DNA of 64,000 nucleotides from Galeruca laticollis (GCA_963921935.1 OY998175.1:149969309-150033308); one strand, 5' to 3'. Counted from the first letter of the stretch, positions 1 to 11,150 are shown. Program-made: numbers and translations. The notes: a model not told the origin generated them from the sequence alone.

Positions 1-88
1 TTCATATTCACTAAAATAATTTGAAAACTGGTGGTATAGCCCCTGTACATATGGTAAAGATGACCGTTGTTATTTTGATGTTTAGGAT

Positions 89-789
89 ATGTTTAATTTG
101 TTAACTGATACTAAAGAATCACAAAACTATCTCGATATTATGAGTGAACATGGATATATTCCTTCAATCAATTCGCCAACTAGAGGAAAAAATCGGTTCG
201 CAACATTTATTGATCACATTTTCATCAAAAATAAAAACTTAAACTATGACACTATACTACCACTGACTTTCGAAACCGATATAACAGACCATTATTCAAT
301 ATTAGTTCAACTTGTACTTCCTTCCACAAATAAAAAACGAAATATTACAAGTAACAATCCAAGAAAAATAATAGACGAAAATAAATTAAGAAATGAAATT
401 CATCAAGTTAATTGGGTTTCAGTCTTTAACTCCGATATTGACATCGAAACTGAAATAAATCATTTTATTTATAGAATTCAAAAATGTATAGATGTTTCTA
501 CAAAATATAAAAGAGGTACTAACAAGAAAAAAAACGGAAACCTTGGATAACCCATGAACTTATGAACATAATCAATAAAAAAAATAATATGTATCAAAAA
601 CTTAAAAAATCTCAAGATAACGAAATTTTAAGACGAACTTATAATGAAAATAGAAAAAAATTAATAAAGCAAATAAAAAATGAATATTACAAAAACCGCA
701 TCGAACACGATAATGAATCAACCAATCTATGGAAAACTAATAATGAGTTCCTTGACTGTCCCAGAAATCGATACAATAAATTCGATTAA
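89..789 (+). pseudogene. Apurinic-type endonuclease C-terminal part and linker of a non-LTR ORF2
   Basis: The frame at 89-550 ends an APE-like endonuclease. The motif TFIDHIFIKN (about residues 40-50) matches the conserved D-H-I/F-I strand, and the later TDHYSILVQL matches the catalytic SDH/TDH motif near the end of such endonucleases. In the family this domain nicks the genomic target for target-primed reverse transcription. A Lys/Asn-rich linker follows and shifts frame at about 550-562, and the linker frame at 562-789 stops before the RT domain. Codons just upstream of 89 read into a TAG, so the N-terminal half is broken or missing. Confidence 0.75.
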
Positions 790-835
790 AAATTATAAAA
801 ATGAATCAAATACTGAACCTTCATAAATAGCAGAT

Positions 836-2460
836 ATGTTTAACAATTACTTCATATCAGTAGGTAAAAAATTGGCTGGTAATATTAACAAAAATATAAA
901 TTACACTGAAAAAAATAAAACTTGCAACCATTCCATTTTTATGTATCCATCGGACGAAGTCGAAATTAAAGGCGTTATAACACAACTTAAAAATAAAAAA
1001 GCACCTGGTTATGACAACATAAAAGCAGAAACTTTAAAAATCATGAAAGATGATATTGCTAAATCACTTACATATTTAATATATAAATTTCTACAAAAGG
1101 GACACTTCCCCTCTGCTTTTAAACTTTCAATCGTAACCCCAATCTATAAGAATGGAACAAAACAAGAAACAGCCAATTACAGACCAACTTCCCTAAATAG
1201 TAGTCTAGCTAAAATATTTGAAAAAATAATACAAAAAAGGTTAAATAAATTTTTGGAACAACACAATTTGCTGTCTTGAGCACAGTACGGGTTTAGGCAA
1301 AATAAACGCACACAAGATGCCATTAGATATCTAACAGAAAATATCTATAATGCACTAGATAAATCCAGGCCTTCAATTGGAGTCTTCTTAGATTTACCGA
1401 AGGCGTTCGACACGGTCGACCATGGGATGTTGCTAAGCAGTTTAGAATACTTGGGTATTAGGGGTATTCCACATGTCCTATTCAGAACTTATTCAACCAA
1501 TCGAATACAAAAAGTGAAAATAAAAGATACCTATAGTAGTGGAAAAGTCATTTCATGTGGTGTACCTCAGGGGACGGTCTTGGGACCTATTCTCTTCAAT
1601 GTATATCTAAATAATTTGTTTATGCTGGAAACACATAGCAAAATAGTTAGTTTTGCAGACGACACAGTATTGTTTTGCGATGACGGCAACTGGTTTGACC
1701 TAAAACATAATTTAGAGAAAGATCTGCAAAAAGTTAAGATGTGGTTTGACAATCATTAAATATTAATAAAACTGTATACTTACCATTCAGTTCCTACGTT
1801 GATGCTCTGCCAAATTATGACTTAACTATTGAAAATCTTACAATTTCACCAGTTAACAAAGTAAAGTATCTTGGTATCATCATAGATCATAATTTGAGAA
1901 GGGATCAGCATATACAATATCTATTAAAGAAGCTACGTTGCATTCTATTTAAATTCGAGGAAATATGTAAAATACATAACTTAAAACAAAGAAAAATAGT
2001 TCATAGAGGTCTAGTGGAACCACACATTAATTATGGAATGATAGGATGGGGCGGAGTTTCTAAGACGTACCTACTACCATTAGAACTCCTTCTAAAACGT
2101 TTTCTTAGGACAATTCGTCACCGAGGTTATGATTGTCCAAGTAACACATTATATAGGGAGAGCGAAATATTTGGTCATAGACAAATATTTTTTATGAATG
2201 TATGTATTATTCAACATACACATAAGATGGAACTGAGAACTCCAAGCCACCAATACGAAACGCAAAATAAAACATTATTTATTACACCACATACGCAAAA
2301 AACGGTTGGTCAAAGAAACTATACCTATTTAGGCCCTAAATTATATAATTCACTTCCAAGTGAAGTTAAGGAAATTGTCATATTATCATTATACAAAAGA
2401 AAATTAAGAGATTTTGTCAGCAGTAAGCCGAGAGATTTTATAAATAACTTGATTGATTAA
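836..2460 (+). pseudogene. Reverse transcriptase of a non-LTR retrotransposon, with one in-frame stop and one frameshift
   Basis: The N-terminal RT motif NKKAPGYDNIKAETL is at about 990-1035, the motif-2 region RPTSLNSSLAKIFEKI at about 1180-1225, and YGFRQNKRTQDAI just after a TGA stop at 1277-1279. The catalytic FADDT box is at about 1654-1668. The frame is continuous from 836 to 1759 apart from that single stop, then loses one base near 1755-1757 and continues to 2460 in the neighbouring frame. The last 190 codons correspond to the C-terminal domain downstream of the palm and thumb. The catalytic Asp pair is retained, so the copy died through stop and indel mutations rather than active-site loss. 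Confidence 0.88.
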
Positions 2461-3391
2461 AATGAAGCAAAGGCTATATATAGAAAAGAGTTATAGTGAA
2501 AATAGTATCCATCCTATATCGTCAGTGTTTTTATTTCTATATCTTTCACAATTTCATATTTCTTGTAAATTCCATATTGTTTATAGTTTACAGTTATGGT
2601 TAGATTTAAGATATTGATAAGTTATATTACATTGAATTATATACAGTTTAATTGTTTAATGTGTTTTTGCCACATACAAGTAAACTTAGTTTTACTTCGT
2701 GGTTAACAGTTCATTTGTACTTTTTTATTTATAAAATTTTCTATCTGTGGAGGAATCGTACAAATAAAACTTGCTAATCCTTTCCTTCAATATTTATTTT
2801 ATTTGTCATTTATTTTCGATAATTATTTTTTCTCATTGCAGTTTTTGTTTTTTATATAGCAGAGTATATCGGAAAGTATTTATCCCAGGGGAAAAATATT
2901 GATAGTAAAAGTGGCCAAGAGAAATTGCTGGAACTAACTCATTTTCAACCTCAAAATTTCACATCTAGGTGGCGTTCAAATCTAAAATTATTATTATCGC
3001 AGAAGATCGCAGAATTAGCTATAACTTTGATATCATCATTTGAAAGCCCGTTTAATACCAAATAATTTTCTATAGTGACATTTCTTTATATCTGTCGTAA
3101 TAAGCGAGAAAGAAGACCATCAATTTTTCAGTGTCTACATATTTCATTAACTATTCAACATATCGAACTGTTTCTGGACTCATATGAAAGAGAGTTGTGT
3201 GGATTTAGACGACCGTTCATTTACTTTATCGATTACTTTAAAACAGATAAACTAAAGGTCGCTTTACGCAGCGATTACTTATTTTTACGATTTTATTAAA
3301 AAAATTATATGAAACGTTACTATTCTAGTAACATATTCTGAAGCAGCTTTAAATTTTTCTTATATTTTAGTGAAAAACGCATCTTGATATC
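2461..3391. other. Unassigned AT-rich DNA between two retroelements
   Basis: This stretch probably begins with the 3' untranslated region of the upstream non-LTR element. The remainder has no recognisable coding frame, no terminal repeat that I can pair within the window, and no RNA-gene signature. It ends at the target duplication of the following Gypsy element. Confidence 0.5.
3387..3391. repeat. Left target site duplication (ATATC) of the 3392-7768 Gypsy element
   Basis: The five bases ATATC directly precede the 5' LTR and recur at 7769-7773 directly after the 3' LTR. A 5-bp duplication is usual for Ty3/Gypsy integrases. It defines the insertion precisely. Confidence 0.85.
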
Positions 3392-3663
3392 TGTGATGTA
3401 TGTATACAAATGAATATTTGTATTACCCTGTATAAGCATTTTATATTTAATTCAGCAAAGTATATTGATTATCAGTTTTGGAACTAAACAAAAAATGGTT
3501 CTATTATTTTGAATATGTATTCTATTGTACCTGTCCGTAATTTATGGAGTAGTAATATAAATCTCATGAAATGAGGAATTTATAATTTTTATTCCATTCC
3601 TAAAATATCAACGTGTTGTAATATAATATCTACCCATCATAATATTATGGTCAATATATTACA
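3392..3663 (+). repeat. 5' LTR of the Gypsy element
   Basis: This is a direct repeat of 7515-7768 with the same ends, TGTGATGTATGTA and CAATATATTACA. Several 10-25-base blocks match exactly, such as the one around TGTCCGTAATTTA. Differences are short indels and substitutions. Confidence 0.93.
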
Positions 3664-3665
3664 AG

Positions 3666-3680
3666 TGGCGGCGAGAACTT
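3666..3680 (+). other. Candidate primer binding site
   Basis: TGGCGGCGAGAACTT starts two bases after the 5' LTR, the usual place for the tRNA primer site. The leading TGG fits complementarity to a tRNA 3' CCA end. I cannot name the primer tRNA without alignment. Confidence 0.5.
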
Positions 3681-3780
3681 AATAAGTGGTTAGTGGTAAA
3701 AGTGCAAATTCATTTTTATAATTTTTATAGTGGTATCATGTATTTTTTTTGTTGTTATTTCAACTAAAATCAAGTAAAAA

Positions 3781-4480
3781 ATGGCGACAAAAGAAATCCA
3801 GTATACTGGTCACATCATTCAGGAATGTATACCCGGTAGTGCAGATTGGCTAATATATAAAAAACGGTTGGAAAATTATTTTTCGGCGAATGCTATATCT
3901 GAGAAATCCCGAAAAATGTCTATTCTGTTAAGTCTTCTGAATGAAGAAGAAGAAGAAGATTTTGCGAATCGTATAAAATGCATAATGAGACGGCAAAAGA
4001 GGGGGCGATTCGGTTACGACATTTGGTAGCGAAGTGCGAATTTTCCGGCAACGAAGTCGAACGGGCTTTAGTAGATCGCTTTATTGTCGGTTATAATAAT
4101 GGTTTGGTGAAGGATAGGCTGGCTATTTGAAGGAAAAAAAAATGTGAAATTTTCGAAACTTGTGGAAATTGCTGCTTCTAAAACAGCGATTCAGCCATTT
4201 TGCTCCGCGGTCGTTAAGAAGGAACCAGAGATCCACTACGCAGGTGCAAAGTATAACTACAAGAAGCTCACGCAAGCTCCTAGTGCGTCATCAGCGCAAC
4301 ATCGGAACTCCAAAAGAACGAAGGATAAAGTATCTTTCAAGCCCTCGGTATGGAAGGAAAAATGTGAAGATTGTGGACGCAAGAATCATGCGTCAAACAA
4401 ATGATCTTATCGTGATTGTATTTGTCATATATGTGGTAAGAAAGGACATTTAGCAACAGTATGTACAAATAAAAATGTAA
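3781..4480 (+). pseudogene. Gag of the Gypsy element, broken
   Basis: The reading frame opens with ATG at 3781, about 115 bases after the 5' LTR, and runs 82 codons to 4029. Later Gag sequence lies in other frames. Two zinc-knuckle motifs near the end identify the nucleocapsid: a CEDCGRKNH half at about 4363-4390, interrupted by a TGA, and CHICGKKGHLATVC (CX2CX4HX4C) at about 4425-4466. Gag would form the particle and bind genomic RNA. At least one frameshift and two stops make it non-functional. Confidence 0.75.
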
Positions 4481-4539
4481 GTAAATGTAGAGGCAACAAA
4501 ACAAATAATAATTTTTGGAGTCGGAAGATTATTCTTTGT

Positions 4540-6262
4540 ATAATATGGAAAATAATATTAATCCAGTGGTTTTAAATTTGTTTATTGAAAATAATTTATT
4601 TACTTTTCATTTGGATACAGGCGCTAGTTATAGCGTTATATCTGAACATTTCTACAAACTACATTTTTCTAATAAAGAATAGTTTAGTTAAGTTCAAACA
4701 GAAAATTGACTATATTAATTTTTGTGTTATTAAAAACGGGGGACCACCTTTGTTGGGACGTGATTTTTTCAATTTATTTGAATTAGGCATTTCAAATTTT
4801 AATTCTGTGGATTTGCCTAAAGATTTAAATTTTTTAGTGGATAAATATTACACATTATTTTTACCGGGATTAGGAACTTTTAATAAAGGTGTTATATCAA
4901 TTAAATTAAAGTCGAACTTGCAATGTACACCAAACATTTTTCGCGCACGTTCTCTGCCGTTTGCTATGAGAGAAAAGGTGGGAAAAGAATTAGAGCGGTT
5001 GAGTAATCTTGAAGTTATTGAACCTATTGATTATAATACATTATAGACTACAAGGTAACTTTTAATCCGTTCATTGAAATTGATCAGTTTCCTAAAGTTG
5101 AGGATTTGTTTGTTAAACTGCAAGGTGGAGTGCAATTTTCCAAGCTTGATTCATCCAATGCCTATCAACAAATTAGTTTAGATCAAGAATCTAAGAAGTT
5201 AATGACTATTTCAACTCATGAAGGGTTATATCAGTATACATGTGTTCCATTTGGGATAGGATAGGAAGTATTCCCGCAAAGTTTCAGAAAATGTTTGAAA
5301 CTTTATTGCAGGGTTTAACTGGAGTTGTCTGTTTCTTGGACGACATTCTGATAACAGGTCAAAATCGCCAAGAACACTTAGCACGTTTAGAGTTGGTACT
5401 AGGTAGATTACAAGATGCAGGACTCAAGATTTCATTGGAAAAATGTAGTTTTTTTAAGTCAAAAATTATCTACTTGGATCATGAGATAGATAAAGAAGGA
5501 CTACACACTTCAAATGATAAAATTTCATCTATTGAAAATGCACCAATTCCGACGGATGTTTCTTCTTTACGTTCGACAAAATGTCAAATGGGAGTGGACC
5601 GAAAACTGTCAACAGGGATTTGACCATATAAAGAAATTATTAGTCGAAGCTCCAATTCTTGTGCATTACAATCCAGAACTTTCCATTCGGTTAATTGCTG
5701 ATGCCAGTGATTATGGAATGGGCGCTTTAATTTCCCACATATTGCCAAGTGGAAGCCATAGAGTAATCGGGCATGCTTCACGTGTGCTTTCTAATGCTGG
5801 GCGTAAATATTGCACGCTGGAAAAAGAAGCATTGGGAGTAATTTTTGGTTTATGTAAATTTCATATTTATTTTTGATGCATTTTACATTAGTGATAGACA
5901 ATAAACCTTTATCGTATATTTTTCACACTCACAAACATATTCCTCAATATTGGGCAAATAGATTGAAAATATGGGCGTTAATTCTTTCAAGTTATCAATA
6001 TGATATTGAAGTGGTAAAAACTGATAAAAATCCAGCGGATGCTTTGTCAAGGCTACCTTTAATTTTGGAGAAAGATGCATTATTAGATGTGGAAATAAAT
6101 TATGTAAATTACTTAAATAATAATGAATTACCATTAAATTTCAACCACGTAGAAGAAGCTACAGCAAAATATGAAGTTTTAGGTAAAGTATTGAGATTTG
6201 TTGAAAACGGCTGGGCTCAAAATAAATCATTTAATAAAATTCCTAGTTTACAAAAGTTTTAG
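4540..6262 (+). pseudogene. Protease, reverse transcriptase and RNase H of the Gypsy element, broken
   Basis: The protease active-site motif LDTGASYSVI lies at about 4610-4645 in a frame that stops at 4681. The RT has VGKELERLSNLEVIEP (about 4980-5025), SKLDSSNAYQQI (about 5140-5175) and the catalytic FLDDILITG at about 5334-5360. The sequence between the RT thumb and RNase H is shortened near 5575. RNase H/tether blocks follow: LIADASDYGMGALI (about 5690-5730), LEKEALGVIFGL (about 5818-5855), then after a frameshift near 5875 LVIDNKPLSYIF and NPADALSRLPL (about 6030-6062). The domain order and motifs are diagnostic of Ty3/Gypsy pol. There are at least three frame breaks and several stops. 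Confidence 0.88.
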
Positions 6263-7377
6263 CGGATCAGACATAAATCAACTATTGGATCAAATTGTTT
6301 AATGTGGAATAATAGAATAATAATATCATGTAGTTTAGCTCGCTCTTATTTTTGGTGGCTTAATTTGAACAAGCAAATTGAAGAAATTTGTTAAGCTTGT
6401 AATAATTGTTTATTGACAAAGAATCTCCAGATAAATCTGTTTTGCATACGTGGCCTTATCCAGAACAGCCGTGGTTTAGACTTCATTTAGATTTCATGGG
6501 ACCATTTTTGAATAAACAATTTTTGATCATTCTGGATGCCCATAGTAAGTGGATAGAAGCTTTTCCAATAACCAAGATTACTACAAAATCAACCATAGAT
6601 GTTTTGAGGTCATGTTTTGCACGGTTTGTGTTACCGAAAGAAGTATGTACCGGTAACAGTAGTTCCTTTTGTTCGGCAGAATTTAAAGAGTTTTTATCCA
6701 AAAATTCCATAGCGCACGTGAACTTTCCACCATATCATCCTTCCTCTAATGGCGCGACAGAGAATGCGGTAAAAACGGTAAAAAATGCACTTGGTCAAAA
6801 CAAGTCAATTGATATTAATTTGGTTTTAAATAATTTTTTATTTGACTATCGTTGTACACCTTATTCTACGACCAATGAATCTCCCGCAAAGTTACTGATG
6901 AGTCATGCGTTACGAACTCGGTTTAATGAGTTGTTGCCTAGTTCAAATAATAAAGTAAAAGAACGTGTGATGAGAATGCAAAATAAACAAAATTTTTATC
7001 ATAAAGGTACACGTTTTTTGTGTTTTGAAAGAGGTGATAGTGTTACTGTGCGTGATTATCGCAACACAAGTACCAAAACTTGAATTAAGGGAATTATTGT
7101 TAAAAAAATTGGCAAAGCTACTTATATTGTTAAAATACCCGAATTGAATATGAAATGGAAACACCGTTTAAATCAGATTAAACAGTTTAATATTGTAGAA
7201 TCCGATATCATTCAAAATGAAAATGAGATTTCTGATTCAAATGGCATAATTTTAGTTGAGTCAAAGGACAATCAGGAAGGTGATAACAATATTAGTAACA
7301 TTCCTACAGGTACGGACTTATTAGCTAGACCTAAAAGAAATGTTAAACCTCCTGAACGTCTGGTTTATGGAAATTAA
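6263..7377 (+). pseudogene. Integrase of the Gypsy element, with one catalytic Asp lost
   Basis: The continuous frame 6406-7083 covers the integrase core. The first catalytic Asp is in LHLDFMGPF (about 6480-6507). The second, normally in a D-N/Q-G-x-x-F context, is replaced in TGNSSSFCSAEF (about 6649-6685). The catalytic Glu is kept in NGATENAVKTVK (about 6750-6786). The C-terminal tail at 7144-7377 is in another frame after a stop at 7081-7083 and ends in a basic PKRNVKPPERL segment. Upstream, 6263-6405 is the decayed zinc-binding N-terminal region. The missing Asp alone would abolish strand transfer. Confidence 0.87.
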
Positions 7378-7504
7378 TTTTCATTTTGATTTCGTTTTGT
7401 TTTGTGTCATCTAGATTTTTTTTTATAAGTTATTAACAAGACAAAATGTATTTGTATTTATTTAATAATTTTTTTTGTGGTAAGAATGAATGTTCGATTT
7501 TTTT

Positions 7505-7514
7505 AAGGGGGAAG
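7505..7514 (+). other. Polypurine tract
   Basis: AAGGGGGAAG directly abuts the first base of the 3' LTR, the position of the plus-strand primer in LTR retrotransposons. Confidence 0.85.
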
Positions 7515-7768
7515 TGTGATGTATGTATTAACCTGTATAAGCATGTTATATTTAATTCAGCAAGGTATATTGCTAATTAGTTTTGGAACTAAACAAAAAG
7601 TGGTTCTATGATTTTGAATATTATGTGTTCTATTGCACCTGTCCGTAATTTACGGAGTAGTAATATAAATCTCATGAAATGAGGAATTCATTATTTTTAT
7701 TTAATTCCTAAAATATCAACGTGTTGTAATATAATATCTACCCATCACATTATGGTCAATATATTACA
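7515..7768 (+). repeat. 3' LTR of the Gypsy element
   Basis: This is the direct repeat of 3392-3663, with TG and CA ends. It is followed at 7769-7773 by the ATATC target duplication. Confidence 0.93.
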
Positions 7769-7887
7769 ATATCTCTATTAGTTTTTGACTTATCGTAAAA
7801 AATGTGGACAATTACGATAAAATACGATGATTAATAATGTAGGTAACATAGGTATGTTAGCTGCAAAAAAATCTATGTTAACACATT

Positions 7888-8050
7888 TTATTGCCTTGGC
7901 AAATGTTCAAATTGCCTGCCATTATTGTCGACACATCGCTCTAGGCGTTCTCGAGTAGAAAAAACGGCCGCTTCTATTTCCGTTGGTGCTAGGCTGCGAA
8001 TGGCATTTCTAATTCTTTCTTCAATATCTGCTCTTGTTCCTATGCTCGGT
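7888..8050 (-). pseudogene. C-terminal end of an IS630-Tc1-mariner-type transposase
   Basis: On the minus strand an open stretch of about 50 codons ends with a TAA at 7888-7890. It closes with CVDNNGRQFEHLPRQ and contains RIRNAIRSLAPTEIEA. A Cys, three residues, then NGG/R-x-F/V-EHL followed by a stop is the usual tail of insect DDE transposases that start with a DUF4817-type helix-turn-helix; the better-preserved copy at 31778 ends in the same way. The rest of this transposase is absent: homology stops at about 8050, where GC-richer non-LTR 5' sequence begins. Confidence 0.75.
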
Positions 8051-8635
8051 GAGTTTTCGAGGACCTGCTACGGCTTGTCCAAGATTTCGATTTTCCGAGA
8101 ATTACCCTTCGATACGGGAGAGCAATGTCCTCGGTATCGGAGGGTGATGGGTTAAGCTACCTATGAGGAGCGTCCCCGGGTTGCGGATAGGGGACGGCCA
8201 GAGTCGTCCCGTACGTACGTACAGGAAAGAACTGGTCAATTGGGAAATAAGTGGGATTAGGGCTATAAACGCTCAACAGTGACCATTTCCGAATACCCAA
8301 TCGCTGACAAGCTCATGACACAAACCGCATGGTAGAGCAATGACCCCCTTACTAGGGAAAGGCCTGTAACGAGTATGCCGAGCTATTCGGATTGGGAGGT
8401 TTGGCTGAATCATCCGGCCTACGTGGTAGAAGACCACTATAAAAAACCTCCCAAATACTAAGGTCGAGTAGTTACCGAAAGGATGGATGGCCGTGGGACA
8501 GTCGCTTCCTAGACCACTAACCTAGGGGCACCTGGCGCACCATGTTGTATATAACCTTGTACCTGCATAAGGAGCTTTGCATGTATCGACCTCTTTTTTC
8601 CTCTACTCGTGGGAACAGGAAAACAACATTTAAAA
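8051..8635 (+). other. 5' untranslated region of the non-LTR element
   Basis: This stretch is visibly richer in G+C than its surroundings, with segments such as GTCCCCGGGTTGCGGATAG. It has no long reading frame and lies directly upstream of the ORF1 relic. In LOA/R1-like elements the 5' region carries an internal promoter; no specific motif is claimed here. Confidence 0.5.
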
Positions 8636-8843
8636 ATTAGTGTTTTGAATGAAACTCACGGTTTCGAGTTAATTCCACAATATAATAAAAGTTATTGAAA
8701 ATTCCAAATAATTGACAATTGTTTCGATAAATCAATATCAGTATTGATTTATCGAAACAATTGTCAATTATTTAGAATTTTCAATAACTTTTATTATATT
8801 GTGGAATTAACTAGAAACCGTGAGTTTCATTTAAAACACTAAT
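8636..8843. repeat. Near-perfect 208-bp palindrome built from the Penelope-like terminus
   Basis: The left arm (8636-8739) is the reverse complement of the right arm (8740-8843) with only a few mismatches; the centre is around AATATCAGTATTGATT. The right arm reads in the same orientation as 11660-11762, the 3' end of the Penelope-like fragment, sharing ATCGAAACAATTGTCAAT, AATAACTTTTATTATATTG and GAAACCGTGAGTTTCATTT. The palindrome is therefore two head-to-head copies of that terminus without the element body. Confidence 0.92.
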
Positions 8844-8859
8844 ATGAGCAGATTCCACG

Positions 8860-9650
8860 AAGTAAGGGTCGAGACAGTTAATTTCAACATCTAAAAAGCC
8901 TATAGAGACTCTTAGTAAATGGGATTTGGAGGATACAGAGGCAGTGGAGACTACAGAGTCTCCAGCGCAGCCTAATACTTCCGAAACCCTAAAAACAACA
9001 CCATAAAGAGACGCCACGGCGATTCCTGTGGATCAGAAAGCTCCACGTGGGAAAAATTCAGATGCCCAGAGAATAAAACTTGAAAAATGAGGTAACAAGG
9101 CATTAATACCAAGACAGTAGCGCTGCCGATTCCATCAACATCAAAACAGGGTAAAAATTAAGCGAACTGTGTCAGCCAGGAGCACCCATGAAAAAATAAG
9201 AGGGCCAAATCTACTGGTGGTACTAGTACTACTAGTGGTATAAAGTACAGTGTGTCCCTTGATGGGGTTTGCGCAGCTCTGGTCTCTAAAAACTTCCTAG
9301 AGGCAACTGTCTCGGAAGATCAGGTGGGGACTATCGAAGAGAACCTGACCAAAATGATCGAGGAGGTGCAGAAGGCGCCTAAGTTTGTAGCCAGTCGATG
9401 GACAGCTACTACGGACTAATATGTGCCAATGAGGAGTCCTTCAACATAACGAGGGACTATTTGGCAAGCAAAACCAATTGGAAGCTCATCAAGAGTGACG
9501 AACTTCCAAAACAGCAACGAGTCCTTCCCCTACTTCGTGAGACTAAAAAAAGAGGATCTGAAAACGGGGCTAAAGAGACTCGAAAAACAAAACCCAGGCT
9601 TGAAGGTTGATCGGTGGATGATCCTTGGCTCCAAATCATCCGATACGGGA
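8860..9650 (+). pseudogene. ORF1 (DUF4780-like Gag) of the non-LTR element, first part
   Basis: In shifting frames this segment reads VSLDGVCAALVSKNFLEATV and EDQVGTIEENLTKMIEE, then YYGLICANEESFNITRDYL at 9398-9460, then LEKQNPGLKVDRWMILG at 9570-9625. The order (short acidic helix, Gly-rich strand with a Cys, Trp-containing strand, then NPGL-x-V-x-x-W) fits the DUF4780-type RNA-binding domain of insect ORF1 proteins. At least two frameshifts break it. The frame is cut at 9650 by the errantivirus-like LTR and resumes at 14613. Confidence 0.65.
9646..9650. repeat. Left target duplication of the errantivirus-like element (CGGGA)
   Basis: CGGGA precedes the LTR at 9651, and CGAGA follows the other LTR at 14613-14617. 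The pair differs by one base. Removing one copy plus the element rejoins the interrupted host ORF1 in frame, which supports the boundary. Confidence 0.7.
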
Positions 9651-9825
9651 ATGATATTTCGTCACTCCGAAAAATACTTTTTAAAAAACGGAAAAATTAC
9701 GTTTATTGTATGCAAGTTACTAACAATCTCCCTCTTTATTACATGATTATTCATTTATATAGTTTTCAAAAAAATACAACGTAAGCGAATATTATGCATG
9801 GGTCAGCCATTGTCGTTTCTTAACT
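9651..9825 (-). repeat. 3' LTR of the errantivirus-like element
   Basis: It matches 14427-14612 over its whole length, including CAATCTCCCTCTTTATTAC and GGTCAGCCATTGTCGTTTC. It is about 11 bases shorter because of small indels. Minus-strand AGTTAAG is the outer start of the repeat. Confidence 0.9.
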
Positions 9826-9923
9826 CCTCCGGCCAAGGAGAAAACTATGAGGTTTCTCCAGAGTTTGAGATGCCTGGTAAATTTTTGAAGTCCCTTTTTC
9901 CTTGTTTCTTCTCATTTTTCTTC

Positions 9924-11150
9924 TTAATCTTCTCCTGTTTTCTTTGGTAAATTTTGAAGGCTACTAGGATTATGCTTAAAAAGACAATAACATATAATAA
10001 TATTGTGTAAAAACTGATTTTTTTTAAATGAACAGGAGCCCACTCTTGCTAATTTCGATTTGTCTTCTTGGAGTATGTTTTGAATGTTACTTAATTCATC
10101 TAAATTCACTGAGTCTATTTGCACTTTATTTAAATGAAAAGAGTCTGTTTTAGAGTCTTCGTTCGAAAATTGCAATTTAGGAAGTTCTACATTTTTATAT
10201 TCTGGTATATTACTTGAAAAAGTTTTTAATGTAAAATTGTTTATTGAGACTACGCACTGGTTATTCAATTCAATTATAAAACTACCGTTTAATGGAATGT
10301 TGTTAATGCTTTTACCACATTTTTGGATGGCCACTGTGTTAAATGGAGATATTACGATCCACTGGTTGTCTTCTATCTTCTGAATTTTTACATTATTGAT
10401 AATCACTGGAATTTGTTAACATAATGAATCTCTTGACTGAGAGAAATATCTTGACTGAGAGTACTTAAGTAGTTGTACTTCGCTAGGAGTGGGATGAGTA
10501 ATTGGTAACTTTTGGAGATCACTACACAGGAAATCTTCTTGAGATATTTGTTTGCAGCTTCCTTCTGAGATGGTGTAATGTTGATCGTTCAAAAGGATGA
10601 ATTTGGATTGTGGTATCGTTTTAAAGGATTGTTTTCATGGTGTAGGTGAAGAATAGAGATGATAGTAATTATATTCTGAACTTTCGACAATTGGTATTTC
10701 TAGTATGAAAATTATATTGTTACCTTTACTAGAGCTTTTGATTTCAATTATTTTCTCAAGCAATAAAATGTTTTGCAGAGACAAATTGATTGGAAATTTG
10801 TTATTTCTGACTATGTTTTCACTGACTTCTAATATTTCAGAAAACAGATCGTTAGGATCAACTATTGAATTGTGAAAAGTATTAAGTTTGGCAAAACTGA
10901 TTGCCGTTTAAATTTTTTCCAGCATATCATATGTTATTAGGAAACTTATAGAAAATTGTGAAACAAGCTGTTCTATTGCAAAATAGTGATCAGTTTCTAC
11001 TTTATCTATATTCAAGTGTGTAATTATTTTTTGTAAATCATTGATACGTGAATTTAATATTAATTGGTTATGAGCTAATATTTTGGTATTATTCTCAAAG
11101 TTGTTGATAGACGATTGGAGTAAAGTTATTTGATCGTGAATAAGAGAGGT
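9924..11150 (-). pseudogene. Env-like protein of the errantivirus-like element, decayed
   Basis: The last 160 codons (10406 down to 9924) form one open frame downstream of pol, just inside the 3' LTR. Upstream minus-strand sequence (11150-10407) has the same composition but is broken by several stops. The C-terminal part has conserved-looking Cys residues and a short hydrophobic stretch followed by a basic tail, as in membrane-anchored envelope proteins of insect errantiviruses. Location, strand and length support env. The identification is moderate because no fusion-peptide or cleavage motif was confirmed. Confidence 0.6.

Larger units (their letters stand above)
1..2460 (+). mobile_element. 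Non-LTR retrotransposon (Jockey/CR1-type), inactive copy, 5' end outside window
   Basis: The protein-coding relics at 89-550, 562-789, 836-1759 and 1756-2460 follow the order endonuclease, linker, reverse transcriptase, C-terminal region, so they are one element read on the plus strand. The 5' end lies beyond the window edge or is lost. The 3' end is not defined: after the last stop at 2460 the sequence is AT-rich 3'-UTR-like DNA without a clear poly(A) or microsatellite tail. The frame is broken at least four times, so this is a dead copy. The clade is inferred from the FADD-type active site and from the general layout of Jockey/CR1-like elements; I cannot separate these clades by eye. Confidence 0.85.
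3392..7768 (+). mobile_element. Full-length Ty3/Gypsy LTR retrotransposon, inactive
   Basis: Both LTRs (3392-3663 and 7515-7768) start TGTGATG and end ATTACA. They are flanked by the same 5-bp ATATC, so the whole 4.38-kb insertion is bounded. Between them, on the plus strand, lie gag, protease, reverse transcriptase, RNase H and integrase relics in canonical Gypsy order, with no env. A polypurine tract (AAGGGGGAAG, 7505-7514) abuts the 3' LTR and a primer-binding-site-like sequence follows the 5' LTR. All frames carry stops or indels, and the two LTRs have drifted in length (272 versus 254 bp), so the insertion is not recent. Confidence 0.93.

Noticed and set aside
1567..1752. Minus-strand frame inside the first reverse transcriptase
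   Set aside because: Antisense shadow of the FADDT-containing plus-strand RT.
8700..8780. Possible rho-independent terminator or pre-miRNA hairpin in the palindrome
   Set aside because: The arms are about 104 bp, nearly perfect, and shared with a Penelope terminus. No bulges of a pre-miRNA, and the context is eukaryotic transposon DNA.
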